Positions 9,713 to 20,879 of a stretch of DNA of 64,000 nt are shown piece after piece. Position 1 is the stretch's first letter. Each line of letters opens with the position of its first letter. Under the pieces are notes generated by a model. That model did no database searches and had not been told where the DNA came from. It saw nothing but the letters and a program-made list of their open reading frames with translations. This DNA is from Dendrolimus kikuchii (lineage: Eukaryota > Arthropoda > Insecta > Lepidoptera > Lasiocampidae), in NCBI GenBank assembly GCA_019925095.2, contig CM034409.1, positions 9,236,501 through 9,300,500 on the forward strand. The letters are read 5' to 3'. A program made the position numbers and the translations under genes.

Positions 9713-10257
9713 TTTAAACAGGTAACATGTACTCGCGAAACGTTAAACGAATCAATTTGAAAACTGGCGAACCTTTTCATTCCACGATTATACATCGATC
9801 TTGAAAAAATATAAATATATTGTTTAATGACTGCTTATTTGAGTTTACTACTGAGTCTGTCGATGAGAAAATGTTGATAGCTTCCGAATTGATAAGAATT
9901 GTGTCCCCCTTCTCTAACATTACTTATGATTTTGAAAAACGTTTGGAATAATAGAACTTAAAAATATTTTCAAATTAAATTGGTTTCATAAACACTTTTG
10001 ATGCTGTTAGATTTCCAATTAAATTCTTTTATTACGGTTCCATAGCCAAATCACGAAATTTGGATACCTTAGTCACCTGTAGAGAATCCTTCGTAATTCT
10101 TAGGCTATCACACATTTATCTGTTTTTTTAATAATTATCACTCATAAACCTACATACATTATAACTCAATGCAACTATATTTCGAATGGTTGTAAAGTAA
10201 AACACCATTAGCATATTCCCTTTCAATAAACGTAGTATTTCCTCTGAACTTTTATTA
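9713..10257. other. No recognised feature
   Basis: AT-rich, no gene and no repeat that I can match. Confidence 0.45.
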
Positions 10258-10303
10258 GTGGAGAGGCCCGATCCCAACAGTGGGACATTTGTGAGCTGAT
10301 ACA
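10258..10303 (+). mobile_element. tRNA-SINE D, 3' fragment
   Basis: ggagaggcccgatcccaaca and gtgggacatttgtgagctga match the 3' part of the SINE at 26437-26744. Only about 46 bp. Confidence 0.7.
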
Positions 10304-10734
10304 ATGTCATAACAACAAGCTCACAGAGATTAAAAATGAAATAGCAAGTACCAACATGTAATGACATTTTAATATTCAAAATTGAATTTATACTTTTCAG
10401 GTTAATAAAAACATATCCTTATAATATATGTATCATTTGTTTTTGTCATGTCACTATTTAAAACACTTCAATAATATAATAGTTTAAGATCACAGCTAAT
10501 AAGTTAACAGTGTTTTGATAATATCATCTCCATTATCCACAGTTAATAACAATGTTATGTAGATACTATCAAAGCAATTTCCTACAGAAATAATGTAGGG
10601 TCTATCCTAAACGAAATGATTTAGGACCGCTTGACCTGAACATTGCTGTTGAATTATGACTTAATTTATATGCGAATAATATGGTGTGATCTTAGGAACG
10701 AGCGGACAGCGATAATGTATGGCAGCTAGCGGTT
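10304..10734. other. No recognised feature
   Basis: AT-rich spacer with no coding or repeat signal seen. Confidence 0.4.
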
Positions 10735-11140
10735 TGAGATTCTCGCTTTTATAGATAGACTATCTGATACCCACCCGCTTCGCCTGCCGTAAAATCCGTT
10801 CTTAGCTGACCTCTACTTGGCGAAAGGAAGGTCTATGTCAAATTTCAAGTCTATAGGTATTATAGTTCCTGAGATATCGTGATGAGTCACTATATACGTG
10901 GTTTCAATTATACATACATACATAACTTCACGCCAGTTCCCTTGCGGGGTAGGCACGAACAACAGAGTACCATTTAGGCTTATTCTTACACACCCCACTT
11001 GCCTCTTTGACATTCATAACTCTTGTCATGCAAGCTCGTCTGTTCTTAAGGCTCCTGACATCACCTTCTGCTAGTACATGATCAATTTGATCATGGATTC
11101 AATTATACATATATAGATATATCATGCTTTCATCACACAA
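10735..11140 (+). repeat. Interspersed repeat interrupted by RTE-C1
   Basis: cccacccgcttcgcctgccg, then ggaaggtctatgtcaaattt and ctgagatatcgtgatgagtc has the look of a dispersed non-coding repeat family. I see no second copy in this window, so the label rests on recall of similar moth sequence. Confidence 0.4.
10917..11097 (-). mobile_element. RTE-like LINE C, copy C1 (5'-truncated)
   Basis: The minus strand reads the end of the C protein (DVRSLKNRRACMTRVMNVKE-like, then YPARE-like) with a (TATG)n tail. The 14-bp duplication ttcaattatacata flanks it at 10903-10916 and 11098-11111. Confidence 0.88.
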
Positions 11141-11287
11141 GGACACTTTTATGTTAAATGAAACATAAATTAATTAAATTAAGTCATATGTTATCTTACA
11201 TTCCTTTCTTACCAGGATAAATAACGCAGTTTACTTAGTAGAAAAATACCTTTTTTTATGCTGTTTTCTATATATTGTTTATATTAT

Positions 11288-11762
11288 TGTTACGAGTTAC
11301 GCAGGACTCGAATTAAAATGCCGTTGGAATTACTATAGAATTTATTAGAACTATACAAACACGTATAACATAGGTACAAATATAACTAGACACTACTAAT
11401 ACAAACTGCACGATTCAATAACACGCGCAATGTCCGTCACTATATCGCTTATCGAATGTACACGTCTTGCTTTGATCGTGGTTCTCGCTAGACTGCCGAT
11501 CTCTCCGTTCGGGCATTCCTTTATACTCAGCTTAGAATATGTCACGACCGTGTAAACAATGATTTCCAAGAACCACACCTGGCCACTACCTACCATAAAG
11601 GATTATGATACACAATAGGCGGCTTTTCTAAATACAAATTTTAAACACAAAGTAAACAAAATAAGCCCAAATGCTAGCAGGTAATAAACGCTGCTTTATG
11701 GCAGGCCGGTGTACATTCACATTTGTCGGGGTGCTTTGTGGAATTTAGGCTAAGTTGTAACA
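11288..11762 (-). mobile_element. Solo LTR, copy 1
   Basis: TGTTACG...GTAACA ends and a 4-bp duplication ttat (11284-11287, 11763-11766). In the minus orientation it has a TATA box (gtataaag near 11520) and an aataaa signal (inverse of 11341-11346). It shares sequence with 14719-15187 and, inverted, 52051-52541. There is no internal coding region, so it is a solo LTR left by recombination. Gypsy-like by duplication size; the family is not further identified. Confidence 0.87.
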
Positions 11763-11964
11763 TTATTAATAAATTGTTATTCTTGTCAGTTTTTTAAGAA
11801 ATCGTTTTCATATATTGTTGTAAAAACCAGATATTAAATATTTGCGGAGAAATTAATGGCTATCACTTTCACTGCGTCTATCAGCCCCAAATTATAAAAT
11901 TGTTATGTTTAATAAACTAAGAAATAAAAATAAACCTTAAAAGTAAATATTGTAAACAAGTCTA

Positions 11965-12010
11965 GTTAAGCATGCCCAGAAGGCTGTCTCCATTACCACT
12001 CTAGATGACA
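11965..12010 (-). mobile_element. LINE fragment N, copy N3
   Basis: agcatgcccagaaggctgtc and flanks correspond to the N block at 44270-44300 (LLGT-like coding in reverse). Very short and degraded. Confidence 0.45.
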
Positions 12011-12054
12011 ATGCTATAGACATAATAGCTTTAAGTAATTACTTAAAGTTCTTT

Positions 12055-12433
12055 CTAGCTGACCCGGCAAACTTCGTACCGCCTTAGAATCAATAAATAA
12101 AAACGTTAATTTCTAAACGACGGGACGAACATCAAACGTTTGACATTCAAAACCAAAAATATGTAAAAAAAACTTCACTTTGAAATTTAATTTGATTTCT
12201 GAACGACTTTTAAATTTAATTGATTTCTAAACGACGGGACGAACATCAAATGTTTGACAGGTAGGAATGGTTTCTAAGGGAAAACGAAATTGTTGTTTTT
12301 ACTGTATTCCAAGCATTTTTTTTTCATATTTACTCACCTTTTAAACCTTTCCTGGACTTTCACAAATAATTCAAAACCAAAATTAGGCAAACCAGTCCAG
12401 CCGTTATCGAGTTTTAGCGAGACTAACAAACAG

Positions 12434-12500
<67 letters not shown>
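12055..12500 (+). repeat. Interspersed repeat with internal duplication and (AT)n end
   Basis: Starts tagctgacccggcaaacttc. The phrase tttctaaacgacgggacgaa occurs twice (about 12111 and 12219), marking a ~108-bp internal tandem repeat. It ends with cagtccagccgttatcgagt, gcgagactaacaaacag and an (AT)n tract. Similar non-coding elements are common in moth genomes; class uncertain. Confidence 0.6.
12435..12495. repeat. (AT)n microsatellite
   Basis: About 30 AT units at the end of the repeat at 12055-12500. Confidence 0.95.
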
Positions 12501-12502
<2 letters not shown>

Positions 12503-12505
12503 TGC

Positions 12506-13133
12506 TACCTGTTACAAACTACCGATCTGTACACACTTTAAACACTACCAGTTAGGGTTAATGGACCATGATCTGAATCTTTAGCGAAAGTAACTTATTA
12601 TGTAACAAGAACTGGAGTAATAACAGATCAAAACAACAGCCTTATTAAATATATTGGGTGCTTATTAGACAGAGGAACATTACAATTTTACCAATTGTCG
12701 GTTAAGTTCTAAAGCAAAATTGAATACTGGACCGAATTAGACTTTTAAATCTATACGCTCACCGCTCCGCTTATCGCCAAGCCTTTCAATTTGATTATGG
12801 AGTGATACATGTTAGTAGGTACCAGTAGGTATTAGGTCTGGTTCCGATTTACATTTCGAAGCGTACGCCACTCGACAGACTAAATATTGTGGTATATAAT
12901 TGATATCGTATTGTTAGCACAATTTACATCGCTGTCCTCTGCCAGCCGGTATTAATTGTGTTTGTTTGTCACCAAATATGTGTTTATCTGTAAAGTTATT
13001 TGGATAGTATATATAGACGAAAGCTTTTAGAGTTCCGTAGTCATTTTGACAAAAACGAAATCCATCCTCTCCGTCTGTCCAACTGCCTATCTAGGTTTGT
13101 AAAAAAAAAAACTCAAAAATTGATGAGTCTGTA
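12506..13133. other. No recognised feature
   Basis: AT-rich, no gene. The part from 13020 (agttccgtagtcattttgac) may be the edge of another repeat: a similar gagttccgttatcattttgg occurs at 21684. Confidence 0.4.
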
Positions 13134-13412
13134 TAGGAAAAAAATTCGTTTCAAAAAACCGACTTCAAAAACTAAAAAACTAGAAAGTATAAAATAACTT
13201 ATTTCTAAAGCTATTATTATTAATATATATTGTCTAAAACATCTTAAAGTCGGTGCTTAGTAATTTTCAAAATATAGCAATTTTTATGTTTTACTTTGCA
13301 CCGACTTCAAGATGTTTTAGATAATATATATTAATAAGAATAGCTTTAGAAATAAGTTATTTTATACTGTTTAGTTTTTGAAGTCGGTTTTTTTTAACGA
13401 AGTTTTTTATTT
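13134..13412. repeat. Palindrome of element K1
   Basis: The left arm runs through aaaaaaccgacttcaaaaac, gtataaaataacttatttct and aaacatcttaaagtcggtgc. The right arm is its complement to gaagtcggttttttttaacg. The loop (about 13256-13297) holds ttcaaaatatagcaattttt. Transcribed RNA would fold into a ~110-bp stem. Confidence 0.9.
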
Positions 13413-13440
13413 TTTTGTTACTTTTTAGTGTCTAGCTAAA

Positions 13441-13850
13441 TATGGGTAGACCTACGAAAGGTGCCGCGCTCCTTAAAAAATATAGGTCCCAAGAAACGGG
13501 AACAAAAAAATGTTCGTAAAATGAAAACTACTAGACCAAACTATGTAAATTTTTTAGGGGACCAAATGGCAGTTATTCCGCATCAAACTAAACAAGAATC
13601 ACGTAAATCGGATCATAATTCTCAGCGTAATAGGTGTACATATGGAACGGAATGGTAAATGTTTCATAAAAAATGTTCATAAAATGAAAACTACTGGGCC
13701 AAACTATGTTAAATTTTTAAGGGAGCAAATGGCAGCTATTCCGCGTCGAACAAAAAAAGAATCACGTAAATCGGATCATAACTCTCAGAGTAATCGGTGT
13801 ACATATGAAACGGAATGGAATTTTTTTCATAAAAAAATGTTCATATAATG
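13441..13850 (+). pseudogene. Element K short ORF, tandem units, broken
   Basis: The frame opens MGRPTKGAALLKKYRSQETG, shifts within an A run near 13505, and then repeats a motif KMKTT(R/G)PNYV(N/K)FL followed by QESRKSDHNSQ(R/S)NRCTY and TEW. The unit occurs about 13517-13660, 13677-13845 and, partially, 13848-13930. The same residues recur in K2 and K3 (MGRPTKGAALLEKYKSQETG), so the N-terminus was once a constrained or at least uniform reading frame. I recognise no domain. It is lysine and arginine rich. Confidence 0.6.
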
Positions 13851-14142
13851 AAAACTATTGGGCCAAACTATGTCGAACAAAAAAAGAATCCCGTAAATCG
13901 GATCATAAATCTCGGAGTAATCGGTGAACATACATAAAAAAAAGATTCCGACAAATTGAGAACCTCCTCCTTTTTTTAAAGTCGGTTAAAAAAATATAGC
14001 AAGGTTTATTTTGCATGTTGCTACCTAGTGACATTACGAAAAAAATTAAAATACGTTTATGGCCTTCATACATATAACATGAATTAAGATTTTTTCAGGT
14101 TTCAGGATTTATACAGGTCTTGAGTAATTATACATATAATAA

Positions 14143-14405
14143 ATAAATAATAACAGCCCATACAGCCCATGCTGCGTTCGGTTCTCCCACTATAGGGGAA
14201 TGGACCGTATACCCGGCACACTTGTTCCGGGTGTCTTGGTTGGTTTGACACATCGGTTATCCTTCATCGTTATTAGCACATGTTAATTATAACAATATGC
14301 ATATTAGGTCAGAAAACTGCCTAAGTGGTACATGCGTTCCGGCCAGGATTGAACCAGCGCCCTTTGAGTTTGGGACGCGTGCACTAGCCATTACGATTAC
14401 TTCTT
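14143..14405 (-). mobile_element. tRNA-derived SINE D, copy D1
   Basis: Minus strand: gtaatggctagtgcacgcgt (A-box region), then ggttcaatcctggcc (B box), a ~200-bp body and a tail ending gggctgttatt. It matches 25881-26203 and 26437-26744. The 5' boundary is eroded. Confidence 0.82.
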
Positions 14406-14718
14406 TCACTAAACCAAAGAGAAATTAATCAGCTAACAGTACCTCGGTTCGTTTAACCTTTCATGAGCATATCGGCTAAAGCAGACCGCAAAAGTGCATT
14501 TCATTATCTAGACGAATCGAAGCTGCCTCCAGGTTTTAACCTAATGAATGCTTTGAGGTTTACTTATTGAAAGAAATAAAACCTTTTTGCATGCTTTTGC
14601 ATAGCAGTCATAAATGAGCATTCATAAATCACTTTCCATAGCGATAAATAGTTTGTTTATTGCGAAGTTGGAAACAGGCAGATGTCCCACATACTATGTG
14701 TTATTTTGACATACACAG
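14406..14718. other. No recognised feature
   Basis: No gene or identifiable repeat in this spacer between SINE D1 and the solo LTR. Confidence 0.4.
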
Positions 14719-15187
14719 TGTTACGAGTGCGAGACTCGAATTAAAATGCCCTTATAATTACTATAGAGTTTATTAGAACTATACAAACAGGTATAACACA
14801 GGTTCAAATATAACCGAACACAACAAGTCCAAACGTAATGCAGAAGGTCGTAATTCAATAAAACGCGCAAAGTCCGTCACGTTTAGATTCCCGATTGTAG
14901 TACACACGTCTAGCTGTGATCGTGGTTCTCGCTCGACTGCTCCCCTCCCTCAATCAGGCCATCATTTTATATTGCACAAATGCAAAGTGCTCGCCCGGCA
15001 ACGGGGACCGAATTTCCTATAATCAGCTTGTACTTTATATCCGTAACACCTGGCTAATGATTTCAGCCGCAAGAGTCCAAGAATTACAATAGTTTCAATG
15101 TTGTTAGTTTAAATGCCGACGGGTAATAAATGTGCTACTACAAATCTGTACGTGGAATTTGTCTTTGTCGGCGCCTAGGTTGTAACA
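14719..15187 (-). mobile_element. Solo LTR, copy 2
   Basis: Same family as 11288-11762, with ends TGTTACGAG and TTGTAACA. TATA box in the minus orientation near 14965-14972 and aataaa (inverse of 14769-14774). I see no matching 4-bp duplication (acag left, atac right), so one edge may have been altered by recombination or mutation. Confidence 0.83.
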
Positions 15188-15284
15188 ATACATTTTTGCG
15201 ATATATGTACGTTTTTGTTAATCTTATTATATAACTTAACTTACGATTTAAATAAGGTTGAATTTTATATGTTTATCAATTTTT

Positions 15285-15356
15285 ATTGTCACATTTTCGT
15301 CTCATCGATTTTTAATTCACAACGATTTTAAGGAAGTTTCACTTCAAAAATATCTG
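15285..15356 (+). repeat. Family B, 3' fragment (B11)
   Basis: gtctcatcgatttttaattc and acgattttaaggaagtttca match the 3' end of B. Only about 70 bp. Confidence 0.65.
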
Positions 15357-15357
15357 T

Positions 15358-15582
15358 AACTAGCTGCGTCCTGCGGTCTCACGAGCGTGGTGATGGAAAA
15401 TCGTTATATTTTGGATAATTCCTATATCTTTATAAATTATAGCCTATGTGTTATTCTGATGTGTAAGCTATATTATTGTAAAGTTTCATCAAAATCCATT
15501 CAGTAGTTTTTGCGTGAAAGAGTAACAAACATACATCCATACATTCTTACAAACTTTCGCGTTTAGAATATTAGTAGGGTTT
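15358..15582 (+). repeat. Interspersed repeat with cagtagtttttgcgtgaaag core
   Basis: tagctgcgtcctgcggtctc at the start, then tccattcagtagtttttgcg, and an end gtttagaatattagtagg. Typical non-coding moth repeat architecture; no second close copy in the window. Confidence 0.5.
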
Positions 15583-15589
15583 AACATAG

Positions 15590-16015
15590 ATAGACGGACA
15601 TACGGATGTAATATTATGAAATGACACGTTTTCGGCAAAATGTCTACGAAAACTTATGCAAATAATGCATCATACTCACTTTTAAAACATTTTCAAAATA
15701 CTTCGCAATATTTCATGTCATAATAAAACCCTAGAAATTATAGTATGATATCATGATAATAAAGAACAGTAACGTTGAATGGTGCTAAGTGTATTGTTCG
15801 GGAACTAGATAAATGGGCCGGACCATACTACAATAGGCCGCAATTTGTTAAACGGGTATAATAAAAAACCCAGGAGATAGCTATAACAATATTTTATATG
15901 TAGGTATACTATCTCGTAAAAAGTAGTCAACATCACCAATTATAGCATACTATAGATATAAAGCAATTTTTTGGTAACTTCATTTCATCTTAAGTTATAT
16001 TCATAATAATATAAA
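15590..16015. other. No recognised feature
   Basis: AT-rich, no gene signal. Confidence 0.4.
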
Positions 16016-16019
16016 ATTC

Positions 16020-16402
16020 TAAAAATGCCGTGTCTGTACATTGAAGCTATTTAAAAAAAATAACTAGAATACTACTATATAAACGATGAAGAACAAGATA
16101 TATTTTTTTCTGTTTATAGGTCTGTTCGTCAAAAACTACTTAGTCGATTTCGATGCAGTTTTCGCTGATCGACAACAAATTCTTGTACTTAAAATCTGCG
16201 CTACATTTTATCCTGAAAATGTGGCGGATTTTTTTCTGAGAATTATTTAAAATGGCCAAATTGAAAAAAATATATAGAATATATAGAAAATTTTATGTAA
16301 TAAAATGTGCGATACTTTTTATCCCGGGAATCCCACAGGAATTTCAAGTCAAGTGTGGACGAATTCGCGAGCATATCCTAGTTATAAACACGAATGTGAG
16401 TT
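16020..16402 (+). repeat. Family H repeat, copy H1
   Basis: atgccgtgtctgtacattga at the start, gatttcgatgcagttttcgc, then tcccgggaatcccacaggaa and a gcgagcatatcctagtt end. The same block order is at 17462, 34075, 42838, 44975, 47345 and, inverted, 56830. Confidence 0.78.
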
Positions 16403-16452
16403 TATTGTGACGTTTAACTAAGCAACAGATCGTAATAAAAATTTGTATACAC

Positions 16453-16765
16453 CTTTTTTTTATTGCAGGAATTCAGCAGACAGGCAGACGGTCCAATTCA
16501 TGGAAAGCAGTTACCTTCGCCTACGGACATTTGCAACATCAAAAGTGCTACAAATGCGCTACTGCTCTCTAAACGGAGACTGGAACCTGGTAACTAATGA
16601 CCGGAACACAATTCAAGGTTGTTATGGCGGCATACTCTAGACCAGGGTGGTAGCCATCCAGTCGGGCAAATGCCCTGCCACCTGACTGTGGGTTGTTTTA
16701 TCGCCTCTTACGACAGGCCGCCTGGCCGCAGGAAATTGTATTCTTTCTCCGTTCCTGCACGGATA
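16453..16765 (-). mobile_element. SINE family A, copy A3
   Basis: Full length on the minus strand: ccgtgcaggaacggagaaag at 16765, T-run (poly-A tail) at 16454-16461. Confidence 0.87.
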
Positions 16766-17284
16766 CACCTTGTCAGTGGTAGAGAAAAAAACATAGGATA
16801 CCTTTCATCCAGAAGAAATTTTTTATTCCCCAGGGATAGATGGCGCCCCAATCGGTTTTATTGGTACCATCGTTGTAATTCACTAACAAACATATCGTCA
16901 TAACAACGACAATGACAGCGGCAGTTTTAATGTATTTCTCTCATGATTAGTTCCTCTTTCTCTTCGCTAGAAGTCGTTGTGGGTATTTATTGTTAAGTAC
17001 TTTAAATCAATATTGAGTTCCACATTTCTACAAATTATTACATGCCTACATAATGGCATACATACCATTCTTTAATGCAAGCGAAGCCGCGGGCAGTAAT
17101 AGAGAGAAGAAGCAAAAATATTTATTTCTAATAACGACACACAACAAAAAATAGTAACATAATAAAATAAAATAAAAAACCTTTTATTTCTTAATTTTTA
17201 AAATACGTATTGATTCTTGGTACGTTAATTGGTTAGTAAACTTAAATTAAGTCTTGTTAGTTAACTATTTTATATAAGAATCCC
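16766..17284. other. Non-coding, with a repeat-end fragment
   Basis: gcaagcgaagccgcgggcag at 17079-17098 is the usual terminal phrase of a microsatellite-associated moth repeat. Otherwise nothing identified. Confidence 0.4.
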
Positions 17285-17445
17285 AGATTGGGTAAATGCC
17301 TCCTCCAAAGACACCTGTCATCTCTCCCTGTCCTGGACTATTTGACACCAGTTCGGGCCGGATACGTTTTTATGTCCTCTTCCGAACGCATCATTGGTCT
17401 CCCTTTGCCTCTCTTGCCTTGTGGTCCTGTTCAAAGACTTGTTTT
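17285..17445 (-). pseudogene. RTE-like LINE extreme C-terminus
   Basis: The minus strand reads RQERQRETNDAFGRGHKNVS, GPNWCQIVQDRER and then, in the next frame, VSLEEAFTQ. This corresponds to the GRP..RW.DDIK..AGPNW...AQDR..W..LEEAFTQ end known from RTE-like LINEs. Frameshifted and 5'-truncated. Confidence 0.7.
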
Positions 17446-17461
17446 TACGTTCCATCTCTGG

Positions 17462-17765
17462 TCTGGTTTGTTTGTTTGTTCGGGATTCACATAAAAACTG
17501 CTGAGCTGATTTCGATGCGTTTTTCACTGATCGACAGCAAATTCTATGTAATAAAATATGTGATATTTCTTATTCCGGGAATCCCGAGGGAATTTTCCCG
17601 GGAATGGTTTGGATTTATTTGGGTGTATAAAAATTAGCTTATTCCGGCACAGTTTTTTCTAAAACGATAGCTTACATTCTTTTTTAATACTACTGTATTT
17701 TGTGCCCCGGGAATCCCGCGGGAGTATCAAATGAAGCGTGGACGAAGTCGGTGACACATCTTAGT
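17462..17765 (+). repeat. Family H repeat, copy H2
   Basis: gggattcacataaaaactgc, ttttcactgatcgacagcaa, two cccgggaat blocks and gtgtggac-like gcgtggacgaagtcg near the end, as in the other H copies. Confidence 0.75.
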
Positions 17766-17774
17766 GAATAATAA

Positions 17775-18735
17775 AAATACTAATGACTCCTCTGAAACTA
17801 TAGAAACTTGAGACTTTTTTGTTTCATTCAAACTTAGAATTACTGGACTTTGTTCACGCTTGACTAAGTTTATATTAAAGATAACAAAATCAATTTAAGC
17901 GTTTCTAAACTAACAGTCGAATTAATTCAAATTGGTGGGTTAAGTGAATCTAAAGAACAATCTTCACAACTTGCTAAAGTTTAGCATATTGTTAAGTTTA
18001 AATGAGACTTAGCTTATCTTAGAATCTTAGCAACCCGTGTTAGCGGCCTAAACAATTTCGACTTTAGAAAACAATTTGAAAACGTAATTTTGTTGCTGGC
18101 CTGAGCTACCTCGCCCTGGTTGATGTTACTTTAATGTCAACGAACCGTTGTCCACTTCTAGGCGTAGACCTTCCCAAGTTTGCATCATTTATCTTGGTCC
18201 TATATTTTTGTTCACGGTCGGAGAAAGCTTTTATCCATTCTCTCGAACCTCGGTAGAGGCTTCATACCTAGAGGTAGGTCAGGCTTCCAAGGGCCAGCTC
18301 TGCACATTACTTTACTGAATGAGTAGTGAGATGCCGGCCGCTGGATTACCAATTAAGCCTTTTAAGCGTTCTTCTGTGTGTTTATGAGTCATCAATTTAC
18401 CCACAACACGTCGACGCAATCAGTCATACCTGGGGGGTCCCTGCGACCAGGATACCCCACTTCATGGATGTGGCTCGTCAAGGGGAAAAGGTGAACATAG
18501 CGACGCCTTCGATACGCTATTGATTGCCGTATGCGATGGGAGTCCGCTTGCTCATCCTCCTCACGCCGCCTTTTGACCGCATCCTTTGCCATGGCTCAGC
18601 TAAGTAGTAGTTGGACGCATTGAAGCCGATTGATAGGAGAGCCAGGAGGCTGATTGGTGAAGCTACTGTTTTTGATGCTTGGCTTCAAAGCCTTGCCCCC
18701 ATCCCTTTTCTACCATCGGATAACCAGACACACCA
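17775..18735. other. No gene; possible old LINE debris
   Basis: The minus strand near 18120-18180 (aacttgggaaggtctacgcc, aagtggacaacggttcg) resembles an RTE-like LINE end but has no supporting frame. A 66-codon minus frame at 18392-18592 is basic but matches nothing I know. Confidence 0.35.
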
Positions 18736-18739
18736 GTTT

Positions 18740-18980
18740 GCGCTATCTTTAAATGGTGGACATACCATTGGTTAAAACTAAACGTATATCCTCCACCTTT
18801 CTTTTGCGCACCGCTATTGAGTGTAAGAATTTGTCGGAGTCTGTGTTGTCCGATTCATATAAACCAGTGGTCTTCAAGTCAGGAGTGAATAGATATTTAT
18901 TAGGTAATGGTGCTCCATCTTAGATCGTATCTTCACCCTAACATCAGGTGAGATAGCTGTCAAACGCGAACCTTTACCTC
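18740..18980 (+). pseudogene. LINE ORF2 C-terminus and 3' UTR
   Basis: The plus strand reads VDIPLVKTKRISSTFLLRTA, then IECKNLSESVLSDSYKPVVF and KSGVNRYLLGNGAPS followed by a stop. This is the usual C-terminal tail of Jockey/CR1-type LINE proteins (RTAK.WN.LP...FP..Y....FK..V...LL). The 3' UTR (tcttcaccctaacatcaggt) ends in a short A run at about 18975. A related tail is at 32018-32095. Confidence 0.68.
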
Positions 18981-18984
18981 GAGT

Positions 18985-19390
18985 TAAATAAAAATGTGTG
19001 TGTGTGCAGTTTACTCGCAGTAGAAGTAGAACTTCAGAGAATATACTCACGATAATTCTTCTCTAAGTTTTATTAATATAAATATAATTCTTTTAGCCTA
19101 CATCCATCAACATATTATAATTCAGAATAAACTTCTTAAGTATCACTTTCAATTTTTCAATGTTTTAGTCTAAAAAACATTATTATCAGTTTTATTTCGG
19201 TCCAAAATGCACCTGTGTTTAATCATCTTATTGACTCTCTAATCTGTGCTGCACAATGTAAAACTCGTATTTCATTCTCTCGCAGGCTTGGTGCTATAGA
19301 GTTATGTGTTTATCTCTTTTTAGTGTCGCTTTTTCGTTTCCTCAAGTTCAAATCACAACTATTCTAAAGAAGTTTCACTTCAGAAACTCT
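18985..19390 (+). repeat. Family B repeat, copy B2 (uninterrupted)
   Basis: A (TG)n start, gcagtttactcgcagtagaa, agagaatatactcac, tttatttcggtccaaaatgc, then the common end (gtttatctctttttagtgtc, tctaaagaagtttcacttc). This subtype has a longer centre than B1. Confidence 0.78.
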
Positions 19391-20084
19391 TTCTGGCTCT
19401 TCTGTAAAGTTTGCTTTTTAAATAGTATCAATGTTGGAGTAAGCGTAATGTATATCGTTATCTGGTCGAATAATTATTAGAGATAGTTCTAACACCGTCG
19501 TTTTATTCTCCTCACCCGACTACCCCACTACGCCCAATGCAGCCTCCTGATCAGAATATACGTACCAAATTATAGCCTCAGAGTTTCTAAGCAATTATGA
19601 AATGAAAACGAAACAAAGCGATATCCAAAATGAAATTCTTAACAACAGTATATTGTAATAAATCTCGTTGCCACCAAGTGGAAACCTAAACTGACAGGCT
19701 ATAATTAATATTCAGGAATCGCCAACAGTACCGACGCTATCCGACTGAATTGCCCAGACGATCCAAATTGTGCCAATTGTACTAAAGTTTCGGCGTATTT
19801 AATTTGGCAGGGCATTCGAGTGAGACTAGGTTGTATTATGGGAACGTGTTGAGCACAATTATTGCTTAAACTCCAGGGATTTACTTTGTATCATACGTGC
19901 TGGTAAATTGTTTGGGTAATTTGGGTTTTGGCCAGTTAAGTTAGCAGTACTGTTTGTTCAGTTTTAATATATGAGTCAATTATGTAACTTTTTAAGTTGA
20001 TGCTTCATTAATATTTTTTGTAACTTCTTAAGTTGCATCTGTAGTACATATTGGGCATATACTGACAATATACTAGGCCGAATA
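19391..20084. other. No recognised feature
   Basis: Moderate-GC patches at 19500-19560 and 19730-19830, but no frame or family I recognise. Confidence 0.4.
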
Positions 20085-20089
20085 ATTAA

Positions 20090-20412
20090 ATACTAGCAGT
20101 TTCGGCAGACGTTGCCCTGCCCTGAAAAAATAGAAATCTAGAACCTGATTCTAGCGCCACCCACCGGATCTAATTGTAAATCTAAACCATCCCCGGACCC
20201 ATATAAACACTATTTTTTTACACTTTGGGTTACATTATTGACGTTTTAGTAGGGATCCCAATTTTTTTTCTGGTAATAAAAATATTCTATATTAATTTAG
20301 GATAATGTATCATTCTAATGGTGAAAGAATTTTTGAAATCGGTCCAGTAGTTTTAAGTTTATTCGTTACAAACATACCAAAATACAAATCTTTCCTCTTT
20401 ATAATATTATGA
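20090..20412 (+). repeat. Family U repeat, copy 1
   Basis: tagcagtttcggcagacgtt, ctgattctagcgccacccac and, near the end, tcggtccagtagttttaagt. The first part matches 38100-38225; a related sequence is at 52676-53135. Non-coding. Confidence 0.6.
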
Positions 20413-20534
20413 AATCAGGCAGGCAGTATGTACCATTACAAAAACAATCATATTTTTTGTAACGTGACTTCCGATGATGAGATATTAGTTCCTAAAGTAA
20501 AAAAAATGTGTCATCTCTAACTTAACTAAACTAT

Positions 20535-20842
20535 ATTTTTTTATTGCACGAGCTCAGCAGACAGGCAGACGGTCCACCTAATGGTCAGTGGTTACCATCG
20601 CCTATGGACATTTGCAACACTAAAGGTGTTCATATACGCTGCTGCTCTCTTGAGGAAGACTGGAATCTGTCCACTAATGCCGGAACACAACTCAAGGTTG
20701 TTTATGGCGGCATACTCTAGACCAAGTGTAGCCATCCAGATGGGCAACTGCCCTACTACCAGGCTGTGAGTTGTTTTGTCGTATCTTACGACAGGCCACC
20801 CGGCCATAGGAAATTGTATTCTTTCACCATTCCTGAACGGAA
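20535..20842 (-). mobile_element. SINE family A, copy A4
   Basis: Full-length minus-strand copy with more divergence than A2 or A3 (aacggt start region, caactgccctactacc). Confidence 0.85.
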
Positions 20843-20879
20843 CAACACTAGATAGAAATTTCTTCAATTATTTTTTCCC

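Larger units (their letters stand above)
13134..13992 (+). mobile_element. Element K, copy K1: long palindrome plus three ORF units
   Basis: A near-perfect palindrome (arms about 13134-13255 and 13298-13412, spacer ~43 bp) is followed by a start codon at 13441 and three tandem repeat units of about 175 bp. The element ends in gagaacctcctcc...aaagtcggttaaaa, echoing the aaccgacttcaaaa of the arms. Copies K2 and K3 have the same order on the minus strand. Mobility is inferred from the three dispersed copies; class unknown. Confidence 0.78.

Noticed and set aside
14711..15191. 4-bp target duplication for solo LTR copy 2
   Set aside because: acag and atac do not match. atac does occur 4 bp further out on the left, but shifting the boundary would break the TG start.
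18392..18592. 66-codon basic minus-strand frame next to a LINE tail
   Set aside because: No motif identified. It could be LINE debris but the orientation is opposite to the LINE end at 18740.
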